Assembly (NCBI GenBank): GCA_031265015.1
Contig: JAISDG010000034.1
Span: forward strand, 1-18,203
Origin: Spirochaetaceae bacterium
Lineage (GTDB): Bacteria > Spirochaetota > Spirochaetia > Treponematales > Breznakiellaceae
Direction: 5' to 3'
DNA length: 18,203 bases
This document shows, piece by piece, positions 6,802 through 14,950 of this stretch (position 1 is the stretch's first letter; every line of letters begins with the position of its first letter). The translations under genes and the position numbers were made by a program. The notes below the pieces were generated by a model. That model had not been told where the DNA came from. It searched no databases and saw only the letters and a program-made list of their open reading frames with translations.

Positions 6802-7949
6802 ATAATACAAACGCTCAGGGAATAGTTAAGGAAACCGTTTACCATTTTTCCGACCGGGTTTACCATGGGGCAGAATTCGCCGGCGGAATAGGCAAAATGG
6901 TACGGCAAATTTTCAAAACCCGAGTTAATCGCCCGGATCTCCGCATAAGCATCGGAACCCAGGGTCCATCTGCGGGCGGCACAGGAAATGATCAGGGCCA
7001 GACTGCCCTCTTCCCCGGAGGCGATGTACTCCTGGGCTGTTTTTTTTGCGGATTCAATGACAAATTCCTTGTCACAGAACGAAATGCCCAGGGACGTATG
7101 GACAGGCATGGAGCCGCTGCACAAAAGTTCTTCGCCTTCATTCCTGAAAATAGTACGGATAAGCCTGGAACCGTCGCCGGTATACACAACCAGGGGAAAG
7201 GTGGCTATGCCAAGTAATTTTCCGTCCTCCGAAAGGCCGATGGATTCAAGGTACTGCATCGCGGGGATCCCGTTAATTTTTCGTATCCGGTTTTTGTAGG
7301 AATCGGTAATAAACGCCCGCTGGTGAATCATCCGCTCTTCCGGAATGGTGGAACAAAAAAACCGGGGATGAAGGTTTCCCCGGAAAGCAATTAACGCCAG
7401 CCTGTCCTTATATTCAACGCCGTTAAAACAGGTTTTGACATTGGTAAAATCCACGGTGTGGGTAAAGGCCGCGGAGCCGAAAACCGGAACGCCGCCGCTT
7501 AAGCTGTTCAGCGCCGCAAGATAATCGTCCCCCGTAACTTCCAGTAAATGGGGGGTCATAATAAAAAACAGGGCGGGCTTTTCGCCGGCGTCCCCCGCAA
7601 GCTGCCGGTAGAGCTTTTCTACCGGTACAAAGGGATCCTGGCTCAGGGGATCGCTTAGCCCCGCGGAAAAAGTACAATCATCACTGGTAAGGATCGTCAG
7701 GGTCAGGTTCATGCTTTCCCCGGAGCCCGGCACCGCCGAATTAGAGGTGGTTCCTCCCACAATGGGAAAATCGAACCGGGAGCAGAGTTTTTGCACCACC
7801 CCGGTCAGGGCAAAATCGCTGTAATAATACAGGATCCCCACCGAATGGCGGAACAGCCCCCCTTCCGCATCCAGCTGGTCATGGATCCGGGAAAGGGCCG
7901 CGTCCACATTATCGATTTCCGTTGTATGGGCAAAAAGCATTTTTATCAT
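6798..7949 (-). CDS. FIST-domain sensory protein
   Basis: 383 residues from the ATG at 7947-7949. FIST N and C domains span almost the whole protein: LFAHTTE..., FPIVGGTTSNSAV, a central GGVPVFGSAAFT, and the C-terminal FAYSAGEFCPM. FIST domains are predicted small-ligand sensors, usually found in signal-transduction proteins; here the domain stands alone. No signal peptide or membrane segment is seen, so it is cytoplasmic. AGGA five bases upstream supports this ATG over an in-frame TTG at 7970 that would overlap the upstream gene. It starts 7 bases after the glycosyltransferase stop, and its TGA overlaps the kinase ATG. This context suggests it feeds the soluble kinase in trans. Ligand unknown. 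Confidence 0.88.
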   Translation of the reverse strand: MIKMLFAHTTEIDNVDAALSRIHDQLDAEGGLFRHSVGILYYYSDFALTGVVQKLCSRFDFPIVGGTTSNSAVPGSGESMNLTLTILTSDDCTFSAGLSDPLSQDPFVPVEKLYRQLAGDAGEKPALFFIMTPHLLEVTGDDYLAALNSLSGGVPVFGSAAFTHTVDFTNVKTCFNGVEYKDRLALIAFRGNLHPRFFCSTIPEERMIHQRAFITDSYKNRIRKINGIPAMQYLESIGLSEDGKLLGIATFPLVVYTGDGSRLIRTIFRNEGEELLCSGSMPVHTSLGISFCDKEFVIESAKKTAQEYIASGEEGSLALIISCAARRWTLGSDAYAEIRAINSGFENLPYHFAYSAGEFCPMVNPVGKMVNGFLNYSLSVCII

Positions 7950-7956
7950 AACTATC

Positions 7957-9234
7957 CTACAGCTGACCAAAATTCATAAGTACCTGACGAAGCCTCTGCT
8001 CCAGTAATTTAAAGGAAAAGAAATGCTTCCCCAGCTCAAAATTTTTGGCTGTCATGATCTCTACCGCTTCCGGGCTGTCCAGGATGGCATTAACGGTATC
8101 CACCGTTTCCGGAGTAATATAGGTATCCATCACAACCACATCGAAATCCAGGGGCTCAATGTCCTGCTGAAATATGGAATACCGGTTCACCAGCATGGGT
8201 TTTCTAAACCACAGGGCTTCCAGGAACGCGTTGCCGAACCCCTCATAGGTTGAAGGATAGGTAACAAAATCCGCGTTCAGGTAACAGTCCCAGAGGCTGT
8301 ACTTTCTTTCCCCCTTTTCGGAGAGGCCCCGTTCGGCGCCGATAATATCGGGCCGGACAATCACGTGGACCCCCAAAAGATCCGCGTAATCCATGGTCCG
8401 CTGGAAATACTCAGACCCTTCGTCCCGTTCCTGGTGGCTGATCAGCAGGTGGGCGCTTCTGCCCTTGAGCCGGGAAGCAAGCTCTATGGCATGCTCTATG
8501 CCTTTACGGGCAACCACCCTGGTGGGCTGAAGCAGCAGAAGTTCGCCGTCCCGCACTCCCAGATCCTCCCTCATGCGGAGGGCATAATCGTCCACGGAGG
8601 GAGGCTCCGAATCAAAGTCAAAGACATTGGGAATAATGGTGGAAGAAAGGCCGCAGCGGTAGGAAAGCTGCTGCCGGGCCTCGGAATTGATCACCACATG
8701 GTTGATGGTATGAAGCCGGGGGGGAAAGGACATGGAAAGATAGTCCTCGATACAGCTGACGGAAAAACGCTGCCGTTCCCAGGCAAAGTCGTGGTGGTGG
8801 GCTATGGCGGGAATGCCTGTTTCCGCGATAAATTCCGTTATGGCCAGTCCCAGGGGAATGTTCATGGGGATGGTCAGGGCGTTCTCCGCAATAATCAGAT
8901 CAATGGCAAAGGTTTCGATAAAATCATACAGGGCCCGCTTAAGGCGGAACCGGACGGCCTGTATTTCCCCGGAAAGGCTTTCTGTTCTGACCGTGGAACC
9001 AAAACAGCGGTCCTGAATATCCAGAACATGGGGATGATTGAAAAAAGCTTCTTCCACCACCATGGACTTCTCCGCGTCCCAGTCCGAAAAACCGGAAAAA
9101 AAATAGCAGTCATAACCCATTTTTTCCAGGACCTGCCGCCATTTAACGGTTTCCAGGGATACCCCGTCGGTTCCCTTAAACCGGGTGGAAACAAAACCGA
9201 TCCTCCTAATCTCCGATGATCGTGTAAGATACAT
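7957..9234 (-). CDS. GT4-like glycosyltransferase (GT-B fold)
   Basis: 425 residues. The N-terminal half begins IGFVSTRFKGTDGVSLET, a Gly-rich acceptor-domain start, and has AIAHHHDFAWERQRF mid-domain. The C-terminal half has LLQPTRVVARKGIEHAIEL (Arg and Lys of the nucleotide-sugar phosphate site, about 235-250) and PSTYEGFGNAFLEALWFRKP (about 325-345), the E-x7-E signature of GT4 retaining enzymes. It probably transfers a sugar from a nucleotide donor; the acceptor cannot be read from sequence. It is the first gene of a run with FIST and the hybrid kinase, although no functional link is evident. The ATG at 9232-9234 follows a TATACT by 6 bases. A G-run ends about 12 bases upstream, rather far for a Shine-Dalgarno. 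No membrane anchor is seen. Confidence 0.85.
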   Translation of the reverse strand: MYLTRSSEIRRIGFVSTRFKGTDGVSLETVKWRQVLEKMGYDCYFFSGFSDWDAEKSMVVEEAFFNHPHVLDIQDRCFGSTVRTESLSGEIQAVRFRLKRALYDFIETFAIDLIIAENALTIPMNIPLGLAITEFIAETGIPAIAHHHDFAWERQRFSVSCIEDYLSMSFPPRLHTINHVVINSEARQQLSYRCGLSSTIIPNVFDFDSEPPSVDDYALRMREDLGVRDGELLLLQPTRVVARKGIEHAIELASRLKGRSAHLLISHQERDEGSEYFQRTMDYADLLGVHVIVRPDIIGAERGLSEKGERKYSLWDCYLNADFVTYPSTYEGFGNAFLEALWFRKPMLVNRYSIFQQDIEPLDFDVVVMDTYITPETVDTVNAILDSPEAVEIMTAKNFELGKHFFSFKLLEQRLRQVLMNFGQL

Positions 9235-9240
9235 AGAGAC

Positions 9241-9269
9241 AGTATACCCCCTTTACAGAAAAAATACCA
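9241..9269 (-). promoter_or_regulatory. Weak candidate promoter of the glycosyltransferase operon
   Basis: Minus-strand TATACT (9241-9246) is a good -10 and ends 6 bases before the ATG. The element 17 bases upstream (TGGTAT) is a poor -35. Listed because the close -10/ATG spacing recurs at other promoter-proximal genes in this window. Confidence 0.3.
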
Positions 9270-9307
9270 TCGGTTTTCAAAATTCACGGAGGCTTTTGGA
9301 CCTTTAA

Positions 9308-9390
9308 CCGGAGGAAGAACACAGGCTTCACCGGGCAAGTCCGGTACGGCCTGTGTCCCTCCGGCTCCCCCGCCGGTACGGCGGGGGTAT
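9308..9390. repeat. Structured palindromic element between nifJ and the glycosyltransferase gene
   Basis: The 168-base gap holds two inverted repeats. The first is a compound hairpin: CCGGAGG (9308-9314) pairs with CCTCCGG (9358-9364), ACACAGGC (9319-9326) pairs with GCCTGTGT (9349-9356), and ACCGG/CCGGT nests inside (9330-9344). The second is a perfect 9-bp stem, CCCCCGCCG / CGGCGGGGG around GTA (9367-9387). No T-run follows on the nifJ strand, so a classical intrinsic terminator is not supported. It could be a REP-like element, an mRNA 3'-end stabiliser or an RNA structure. Confidence 0.6.
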
Positions 9391-9402
9391 GGTCACCGTT
9401 TT

Positions 9403-12400
9403 TTAGAAAGGCCTGTCGGCCAGGTACTTATATTCCCTGTAGATCCGGCCGGCCTGGGCTTTGGCCTTGGCCAGAAGGGCGTCGGCCCTGTCGGGGCTGG
9501 CGGCCTTTAAGCTTTTGAACCGGACTTCCTTATACATAAAGTCCTCCAGGGCCGTGGTGGGCTCCCTGGAATCCAGCTGGAAGGGATTTTTCTCCTGGTC
9601 CTTAAGACGGGGATCGTAACGGAAGAGGGGCCAGAGCCCGCAGGTAACCACCGCTTTTTGCTGATCAAGACCCTTCGACATATCAATGCCGTGGTTGATG
9701 CAGTGGGAATAGGCGATGATCAGCGAAGGGCCGTCATAGCTTTCCGCTTCCCTAAAGGCCTTGATCGTCTGGTTGATGTCCGCGCCCATAGCTATCTTTG
9801 CCACATAGACATACCCGTAGCTTATCCCCATGGCCCCCAGGTCTTTCTTGGTTATTTCTTTCCCCGCCGCGGCAAACTTGGCGATAGCCCCGACGGGAGT
9901 GGCCTTGGACATCTGGCCGCCGGTATTGGAGTACACTTCCGTATCCATACAAAGGATGTTGACGTTTCTGCCGGAGGCGATCACGTGGTCCAGGCCGCCG
10001 TAGCCGATGTCGTAGCCCCAGCCGTCGCCCCCCAGGATCCATACGGAGCGCCTGATAAAATGGTCCGCCAGGGAAAGAAGCATTTGGGCCAGGGGCTTGG
10101 CATCGCTTTTCAGAACCGCCTTGAGTTCGTCCACGGTTTTCCGCTGTTCTTCAATGGCCGCGTCGTCCTCCTGGGAGTTGGCCAGCAGTTTGTCAATAAG
10201 CGCCGGAGCAATCCCCCCGCTTTTGGCCTGGGCCGCCACTTCTTTTGCGTGGACGGCAAGCTTGTCGCTGGTAAGCCGCATGCCCAGACCGAATTCCGCG
10301 GCGTCCTCGAAAAGGGAGTTGGACCAGGCCGGACCCCGGCCGTCGGCCCGCCGGGCATAGGGGGTGGTGGGGAGGTTCCCGCCGTAAATGGAGGAGCACC
10401 CCGTGGCGTTGGCGATAACCGCCCGGTCGCCGAAAAGCTGGGAGAGGAGCTTTACATAGGGAGTTTCGCCGCAGCCCCCGCAGGCGCCGGAGAATTCAAA
10501 GAGGGGCCGCTTAAAGGCCAGTCCCTTAAAGGTGCCCAGGTTAAGTTCCGACGCGGGAACTTCCGGCAGCTGCTGGAAATAGTCCCAGGCTTCCGCCTGC
10601 TCGGCATGATAGCCCGGATCATCGGCATAGGACTTCCAGGAAAGGGCGCAGGGCTTGGCAGGATCTTTGGATACCGGACAGTTGGCGATACAAAGACCGC
10701 AGTCCATACAGTCTTCCGCGGCGATAATAAGGGTTACTTTCTTGTTATCCACCGGCTTTGGCTTAAGCTCGGCGGTCTTAAATCCCCGGGGAGCTTTTGC
10801 GGCCTCACCGGCCGAAAGGTACTTCATCCTGATGCAGGCATGAGAACACACCGCGGAACAGCGGCCGCACTGGATACAGACCGCCGGGTCCCAGGCGGGC
10901 ACCCGTTCCGCCACGGCCCGTTTTTCGTACTGGGTGGTGGCGGTGGGAAAGGTTCCGTCCGCGGGAATCTTCGACACCGGAAGCTTGTCCCCTTCCTGAA
11001 CGGACACCGCTCCGAGCACTTCCCGGATCCAGCTGTCTTTGGCGGTGGCAAAGGGCTTTTTCATGTGGAGGCTGCCTCCGGGAACGGAATAGGCGACCTC
11101 TTCTACCGCGTTCAAGGCCGCGTCCACGGTTTTGTAGTTTTTTTCCACGATGTCCGCGCCCTTCTTTCCGTAGGACTTTTCGATAAATTTCTTCATGTAC
11201 TTGACCGCTTCGTCCTGGGGAAGCACCCCGGAAATCTTGAAATACGCGGCCTGCATCACCGTATTGATCCGGCTGCCCATGCCGGTGCTCCGGGCGATTT
11301 CCGCGGCGTCGATCACATAAAACTTAACCTTTTTGTCGATGATCCGCTGCTGGGCTTCCAGGGGGATTTCTTTCCAGACTTCCGCGGCCTTAAAGGGGCT
11401 GTTCAGAAGGAAGGTGCCCCCCTCCTTGATGTTTGCCAGCATGTCAAAGGTTTCCATGTAGGAAAACTTGTGGCAGGCCAGGAAGTCCGCTTTGGTGATA
11501 AGGTAGGGCCGGCGGATGGCCCCTTTGCCGAACCGGAGGTGGGATACGGTAAAGCCCCCGGATTTTTTCGAGTCGTAGGCAAAATATGCCTGGGCGTTCA
11601 GTTCCGGTTTGGCGTCCCCGATGATCTTTATCGAGTTTTTGTTGGCCCCCACGGTACCGTCGGAGCCGAGGCCGTAGAACATCGCCTCGTTGATCCCTTC
11701 TTCGGCCAGAACAAAGTGTTCGTCATAGTCAAGGCTTTTGCCCAGTACATCATCCTTGATGCCCACCACAAAGTTCGCGATCTTTTTACCCGGCAGGTTG
11801 TCAAACACCGCCCTGACCATGGCGGGGGTAAATTCTTTGGAACCCAGGCCGTAGCGGCCCCCCAGTACCAGGGGATAGTCCTTAAAGGGGGCGGCTCCAC
11901 CGGCCATAACCTCGCCGATGGCGGTACGGACGTCTTCGTAGAGGGGCTCGCCCAGGGCGCCGGGATCCTTGGTCCGGTCCAGGACGGCGATGCTTTTGAT
12001 CGTGGAAGGAAGGGCTTTGACAAAGGCGGAGGCGTCGAAGGGGCGGAAAAGCCGTACCTTCAGAACCCCGGCTTTTTCGCCCCTGCCGGTTAAATACTCC
12101 ACCGTTTCTTCGCAGGTTTCCGCGCCCGATCCCATGATGACGATGACCTTGTCCGCGTCCGGAGCGCCAAAGTAATCAAAGAGACGGTAGGCCCGGCCGG
12201 TAAGGGCGGCGTATTTATCCATTTCCGCCTGAACGATGCCGGACACGGCGTCATAGTACTTGTTGACCCCCTCCCGGCCCTGGAAATAGGTATCGGGATT
12301 CTGGGCGGTGCCCCGGATCCGGGGATTTTCCGGGGTTAGTCCCCGCTCCCGGTGTTCCCGGACCAGGCTGTCGTCGATCATCTGTTTCATCACTTCGTAA

Positions 12401-12960
12401 GACACTTCCTCGATCTTCTGAAGCTCGTGGCTGGTGCGGAAGCCGTCAAAGAAATGGAGAAAGGGTATCCGGGACCGGAGGGTGGACGCGTGGGCAATCA
12501 CCGCCAGGTCCATTACTTCCTGGACGCTGTTACTGGCAAGCATGGCCCATCCGGTCTGGCGGCAGGCCATGACATCCTGGTGGTCGCCGAAAATGGACAG
12601 GGAGCTGGCAGCCAGCGCCCGGGCGGCGATATGGAATACCGTGGGAGTAAGCTCCCCGGCGATTTTATACATATTGGGAATCATTAAAAGAAGCCCCTGG
12701 GAAGCGGTAAAGGTCGTGGAAAGGGCTCCGGTAGTCAGAGCCCCGTGAACGGCGCCGGCGGCCCCCGCCTCGGACTGCATTTCTACTACTTCCGGAATGG
12801 TTCCCCAGAGGTTTTTTCTGCCCTGGGCAGAAAACTCATCGGAAACTTCCCCCATGGGGCTGGAGGGGGTAATCGGATAGATGGCGATTACTTCGCTTAA
12901 CGCGTGGGCTACATAGGCCGCGGCGGTATTGCCGTCGATCATGACCTTTTTATCTGACAT
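9403..12960 (-). CDS. nifJ: Pyruvate:ferredoxin (flavodoxin) oxidoreductase, single-chain
   Basis: Oxidatively decarboxylates pyruvate to acetyl-CoA and CO2 and reduces ferredoxin or flavodoxin; a central enzyme of anaerobic fermentation and of reductant supply to hydrogenase or nitrogenase. At 1185 residues it is a full-length fused enzyme. Visible parts are the N-terminal domain (AAYVAHALSEVIAIYPITPSS), the gamma-like domain (GLGSDGTVGANKNSIKIIG, about residue 430), two 4Fe-4S motifs, CIQCGRCSAVC (about 693) and CMDCGLCIANCP (about 752), and the TPP domain with SGACGGCGETPY (about 828), GDGWGYDIGYGG (about 980) and DTEVYSNTGGQMSKATP. The ATG at 12958-12960 has GAGGAAGG just upstream. A promoter lies in the gap after the amidohydrolase gene. 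No truncation is seen; redox partner genes are not in this window. Confidence 0.98.
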   Translation of the reverse strand: MSDKKVMIDGNTAAAYVAHALSEVIAIYPITPSSPMGEVSDEFSAQGRKNLWGTIPEVVEMQSEAGAAGAVHGALTTGALSTTFTASQGLLLMIPNMYKIAGELTPTVFHIAARALAASSLSIFGDHQDVMACRQTGWAMLASNSVQEVMDLAVIAHASTLRSRIPFLHFFDGFRTSHELQKIEEVSYEVMKQMIDDSLVREHRERGLTPENPRIRGTAQNPDTYFQGREGVNKYYDAVSGIVQAEMDKYAALTGRAYRLFDYFGAPDADKVIVIMGSGAETCEETVEYLTGRGEKAGVLKVRLFRPFDASAFVKALPSTIKSIAVLDRTKDPGALGEPLYEDVRTAIGEVMAGGAAPFKDYPLVLGGRYGLGSKEFTPAMVRAVFDNLPGKKIANFVVGIKDDVLGKSLDYDEHFVLAEEGINEAMFYGLGSDGTVGANKNSIKIIGDAKPELNAQAYFAYDSKKSGGFTVSHLRFGKGAIRRPYLITKADFLACHKFSYMETFDMLANIKEGGTFLLNSPFKAAEVWKEIPLEAQQRIIDKKVKFYVIDAAEIARSTGMGSRINTVMQAAYFKISGVLPQDEAVKYMKKFIEKSYGKKGADIVEKNYKTVDAALNAVEEVAYSVPGGSLHMKKPFATAKDSWIREVLGAVSVQEGDKLPVSKIPADGTFPTATTQYEKRAVAERVPAWDPAVCIQCGRCSAVCSHACIRMKYLSAGEAAKAPRGFKTAELKPKPVDNKKVTLIIAAEDCMDCGLCIANCPVSKDPAKPCALSWKSYADDPGYHAEQAEAWDYFQQLPEVPASELNLGTFKGLAFKRPLFEFSGACGGCGETPYVKLLSQLFGDRAVIANATGCSSIYGGNLPTTPYARRADGRGPAWSNSLFEDAAEFGLGMRLTSDKLAVHAKEVAAQAKSGGIAPALIDKLLANSQEDDAAIEEQRKTVDELKAVLKSDAKPLAQMLLSLADHFIRRSVWILGGDGWGYDIGYGGLDHVIASGRNVNILCMDTEVYSNTGGQMSKATPVGAIAKFAAAGKEITKKDLGAMGISYGYVYVAKIAMGADINQTIKAFREAESYDGPSLIIAYSHCINHGIDMSKGLDQQKAVVTCGLWPLFRYDPRLKDQEKNPFQLDSREPTTALEDFMYKEVRFKSLKAASPDRADALLAKAKAQAGRIYREYKYLADRPF

Positions 12961-12964
12961 GGTT

Positions 12965-12972
12965 CCTTCCTC
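12965..12972 (-). promoter_or_regulatory. Shine-Dalgarno of nifJ
   Basis: Minus-strand GAGGAAGG lies 4 bases before the ATG. It is a strong ribosome binding site, unlike the promoter-proximal starts with no Shine-Dalgarno elsewhere in the window. Confidence 0.7.
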
Positions 12973-12994
12973 AAAAGATTAGTGGATTTTTCTC

Positions 12995-13023
12995 AGTATA
13001 GCCTTCACGGAGTAAATATTCAA
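12995..13023 (-). promoter_or_regulatory. Sigma-70-type promoter of nifJ
   Basis: Minus-strand TTGAAT (13018-13023), a 17-base spacer and TATACT (12995-13000) give 4/6 and 5/6 matches to consensus. The predicted 5' leader is about 28-30 bases and contains the Shine-Dalgarno. This is the best promoter in the window and lets nifJ be expressed apart from the upstream amidohydrolase gene. Confidence 0.65.
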
Positions 13024-13039
13024 GCGCGGTTAAATATTC
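13013..13039. promoter_or_regulatory. Direct repeats overlapping the nifJ -35 (candidate operator or UP element)
   Basis: TAAATATTC occurs at 13013-13021 and again at 13031-13039, exactly 18 bases apart. One copy overlaps the -35 and the other lies upstream of it. This could be a pair of regulator half-sites or an A/T-rich UP element. The repeat is seen directly; the role is inferred. Confidence 0.4.
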
Positions 13040-13054
13040 CTCTTCCGGTTTTTT

Positions 13055-14737
13055 TTAGTTGCCGGCTTCGTACACCACTTCGCCGCCGATAACGGTTTTT
13101 AAGGCGGTGATGTCTTTTATTTCAGCCGCGGGACAGGTCATGATGTCCCGGTCAAGAACCACAAAATCGGCGTATTTCCCCGCCTCCAGGGAACCCCTGG
13201 TTTTTTCCGCAAAGGCCGCATAGGCCCCCCAGATGGTAAAGGACCGCAGGGCTTCTTCCCTGGTCAGGGCCTGGTTTGAATACCAGCCGTTGGGGGGCTG
13301 GCCGTCCCGGTCCTGCCGGGTCACCGCGGCGTACAGGCCGTGGTAGGGATTCACCAGTTCCACCGGAGCATCGGAACCGTTGGCGATGATCCCCTTGTTT
13401 TCCAGGACCGTACGCCAGGCGTAGGAGGATTGAATCCGCCCGGGGCCGACCCGGTCTTCCGCCATGTTCATGTCTGAAGTCGCGTGGACCGTTTCCATGG
13501 AAGGGATAAAGCCGTATTCAATGGCCCGGGGAATATCCGCCGCGTCAACGATCTGGAAATGTTCAATCCGGAAGCGGTGATCCGTCAGGCCCAGCTCGTC
13601 GATAACCCGCTTTTGGACATCGATAACCTGGCGGATCGCCGCGTCGCCGATGGCGTGGGTTCCAATCTGGAATCCCCGGCCGGCTACCCGTTTTACAATC
13701 CGGTACATCTGGCCGTCATCCCACCTGCCGTTGCCCACATGGCCGGCCCGGTCGGAATAATCCCGGAGCAGCCAGGCGCTCCGGGAACCCAGGGAACCGT
13801 CGGATACCAGTTTTACGGCCGCCACCGAGAGTTTTCCGTCGTATAAATCCCGGACCGGCTCATTTCCATCGTTGATATATTTGATGTCCTCCCCCTCGGA
13901 AAGCATTTCATAGGCCCGCACTTTAAGGGTTCCGTCCGCATAGGCGGATTTTAATATCTTGATGCTGTTATAAGCGGCGCCGGCGTCTACCAGAGTAGTG
14001 ATGCCGTAGGAAATGACCGATTGGCCGGCCAGGGTAAAACGGAACAGTTTCCGGGCATCCGAGGCGTCATTGGGGATTTTTGATTGCACCAGATTCGCGG
14101 CGGTATCGGTTAAAATACCCCATACCTCACCGTTGGGTTTTTTGAGAATTTCTCCCCCCTGGGGATTGGGGGTGTTTTTATCTATTCCCGCGATTTGAAG
14201 GGCCAGGGAATTGAACCAGGAGGAATGGCCGTCTACCCGGGCCAGGGAAACGGGGTTATTCGGGGCCACGGCGTCCAGTTCTTCTTTGGTGGGATAATCC
14301 TCACCCCACAGGACATTATTCCACCCCATGGAAACAATCCATTCGCCATCGGGGAGTTTGTCCGCCTCGGCCTTTACTTTGGCCAGGATTTCGGCCTTGG
14401 GCTTCTGGAAAATATCTATCCGGTCCAGGGCCTGGCCCAAGAGAAGGTAGTGCATGTGGCTTTCAATAAGGCCGGGGATGACGGTTTTGCCCCCCAAATC
14501 TACCGCCGGAGAACCGGACCGGTACTTCTTTTGGGCGGTGGCGTCATCTCCCGCATACAGTATCCTGCCGTCCTTGACCACGATACTGGAAGCCCTGGCA
14601 AAGGTTTCGTTGACGGTATACACATTTCCGTTTATATAAATGGTATCCGCTTCCGCCACGGCGTACAGGGAATGCAGAATCGCCATTCCGCCCAGCGCAA
14701 TCAATACTGTCACCAGTATCCGGTAAAAAAATTTCAT
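13055..14737 (-). CDS. Exported YtcJ-like metal-dependent amidohydrolase
   Basis: 560 residues. The N-terminal signal or anchor is KFFYR followed by a hydrophobic stretch (7-28) ending YAVAEA, so the enzyme probably acts in the periplasm or at the outer face of the inner membrane. The catalytic domain is amidohydrolase-superfamily (amidohydrolase 3 / YtcJ) with HxH metal ligands His94 and His96 (ESHMH), Lys309 in VKLVSDGSLGSRSA as candidate carboxylated lysine, His361 (GTHAIGDAAI), His393 (RIEHFQI) and Asp456 (NGSDAPVE). The small beta domain is split between the ends (DTIYINGNVYTVN and GSLEAGKYADFVVLDRD). Substrates of YtcJ-like proteins are mostly unknown; hydrolysis of an amide, formamide or cyclic C-N bond is the general expectation. 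The ATG has an AAGGAATGAGG stretch upstream. nifJ follows 94 bases downstream. Confidence 0.87.
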   Translation of the reverse strand: MKFFYRILVTVLIALGGMAILHSLYAVAEADTIYINGNVYTVNETFARASSIVVKDGRILYAGDDATAQKKYRSGSPAVDLGGKTVIPGLIESHMHYLLLGQALDRIDIFQKPKAEILAKVKAEADKLPDGEWIVSMGWNNVLWGEDYPTKEELDAVAPNNPVSLARVDGHSSWFNSLALQIAGIDKNTPNPQGGEILKKPNGEVWGILTDTAANLVQSKIPNDASDARKLFRFTLAGQSVISYGITTLVDAGAAYNSIKILKSAYADGTLKVRAYEMLSEGEDIKYINDGNEPVRDLYDGKLSVAAVKLVSDGSLGSRSAWLLRDYSDRAGHVGNGRWDDGQMYRIVKRVAGRGFQIGTHAIGDAAIRQVIDVQKRVIDELGLTDHRFRIEHFQIVDAADIPRAIEYGFIPSMETVHATSDMNMAEDRVGPGRIQSSYAWRTVLENKGIIANGSDAPVELVNPYHGLYAAVTRQDRDGQPPNGWYSNQALTREEALRSFTIWGAYAAFAEKTRGSLEAGKYADFVVLDRDIMTCPAAEIKDITALKTVIGGEVVYEAGN

Positions 14738-14950
14738 AACCTCATTCCTTTTAGTGTGTTTACTTTTCTAACATATTTAGGCAAGTTCTGGAAGAGCCGG
14801 AGGAAAAACAGTAAACGCACATGGCGCCAGTCACCGTCCTGGAATCCCTGTCTGTAGTGTTCGGATGGTCCGCAGTCAAGAATTCTTTCTTCGGGCAGCG
14901 CAGGGCTGACGCCTTGACCAGGTTCTCCCGGCGGACTAGAGTAATAAGAA
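14738..14950. other. Divergent intergenic region between amidohydrolase and pentapeptide genes
   Basis: 213 bases without a convincing gene. The left end is AT-rich and holds the amidohydrolase ribosome binding site. No convincing promoter for that gene was found; TTGCCT and a weak TAAACA are the best pair. The right end holds a promoter for the pentapeptide gene. An imperfect inverted repeat pairs GTCCGC (14868-14873) with GCGGAC (14931-14936) and TCAAG (14876-14880) with CTTGA (14913-14917). A tRNA was considered and not supported. Confidence 0.6.
14914..14942 (+). promoter_or_regulatory. Promoter of the pentapeptide-MBL operon
   Basis: TTGACC (14914-14919), a 17-base spacer and TAGAGT (14937-14942) give 5/6 and 4/6 matches. 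The -10 ends 8 bases before the ATG at 14951 and no Shine-Dalgarno is present, which again suggests a leaderless message. Confidence 0.5.

Noticed and set aside
6799..6810. TTG start at 6810 for the hybrid kinase
   Set aside because: The ATG at 6801 gives a standard ATGA overlap with the FIST stop; the TTG adds three residues with no Shine-Dalgarno.
7947..7970. TTG start at 7970 for the FIST gene
   Set aside because: It would overlap the glycosyltransferase stop, whereas the ATG at 7949 has AGGA at correct spacing.
8365..9219. Open frame of 284 codons on the plus strand
   Set aside because: Antisense to the glycosyltransferase gene, with no recognisable motif and no ribosome binding site.
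9367..9387. Intrinsic terminator after nifJ
   Set aside because: The 9-bp GC stem is perfect but the loop is only 3 bases and no T-run follows on the nifJ strand, so a terminator call is not supported.
9658..12093. Very long open frame (811 codons) on the plus strand
   Set aside because: It lies antisense to nifJ, whose motifs are unmistakable. The translation is Gly/Pro/His-rich with no domain, a typical shadow of GC-rich codon use.
14860..14945. tRNA-like fold before the pentapeptide gene
   Set aside because: Arms pair only partly and there is no T-loop consensus or anticodon arm; a promoter explains the right half better.
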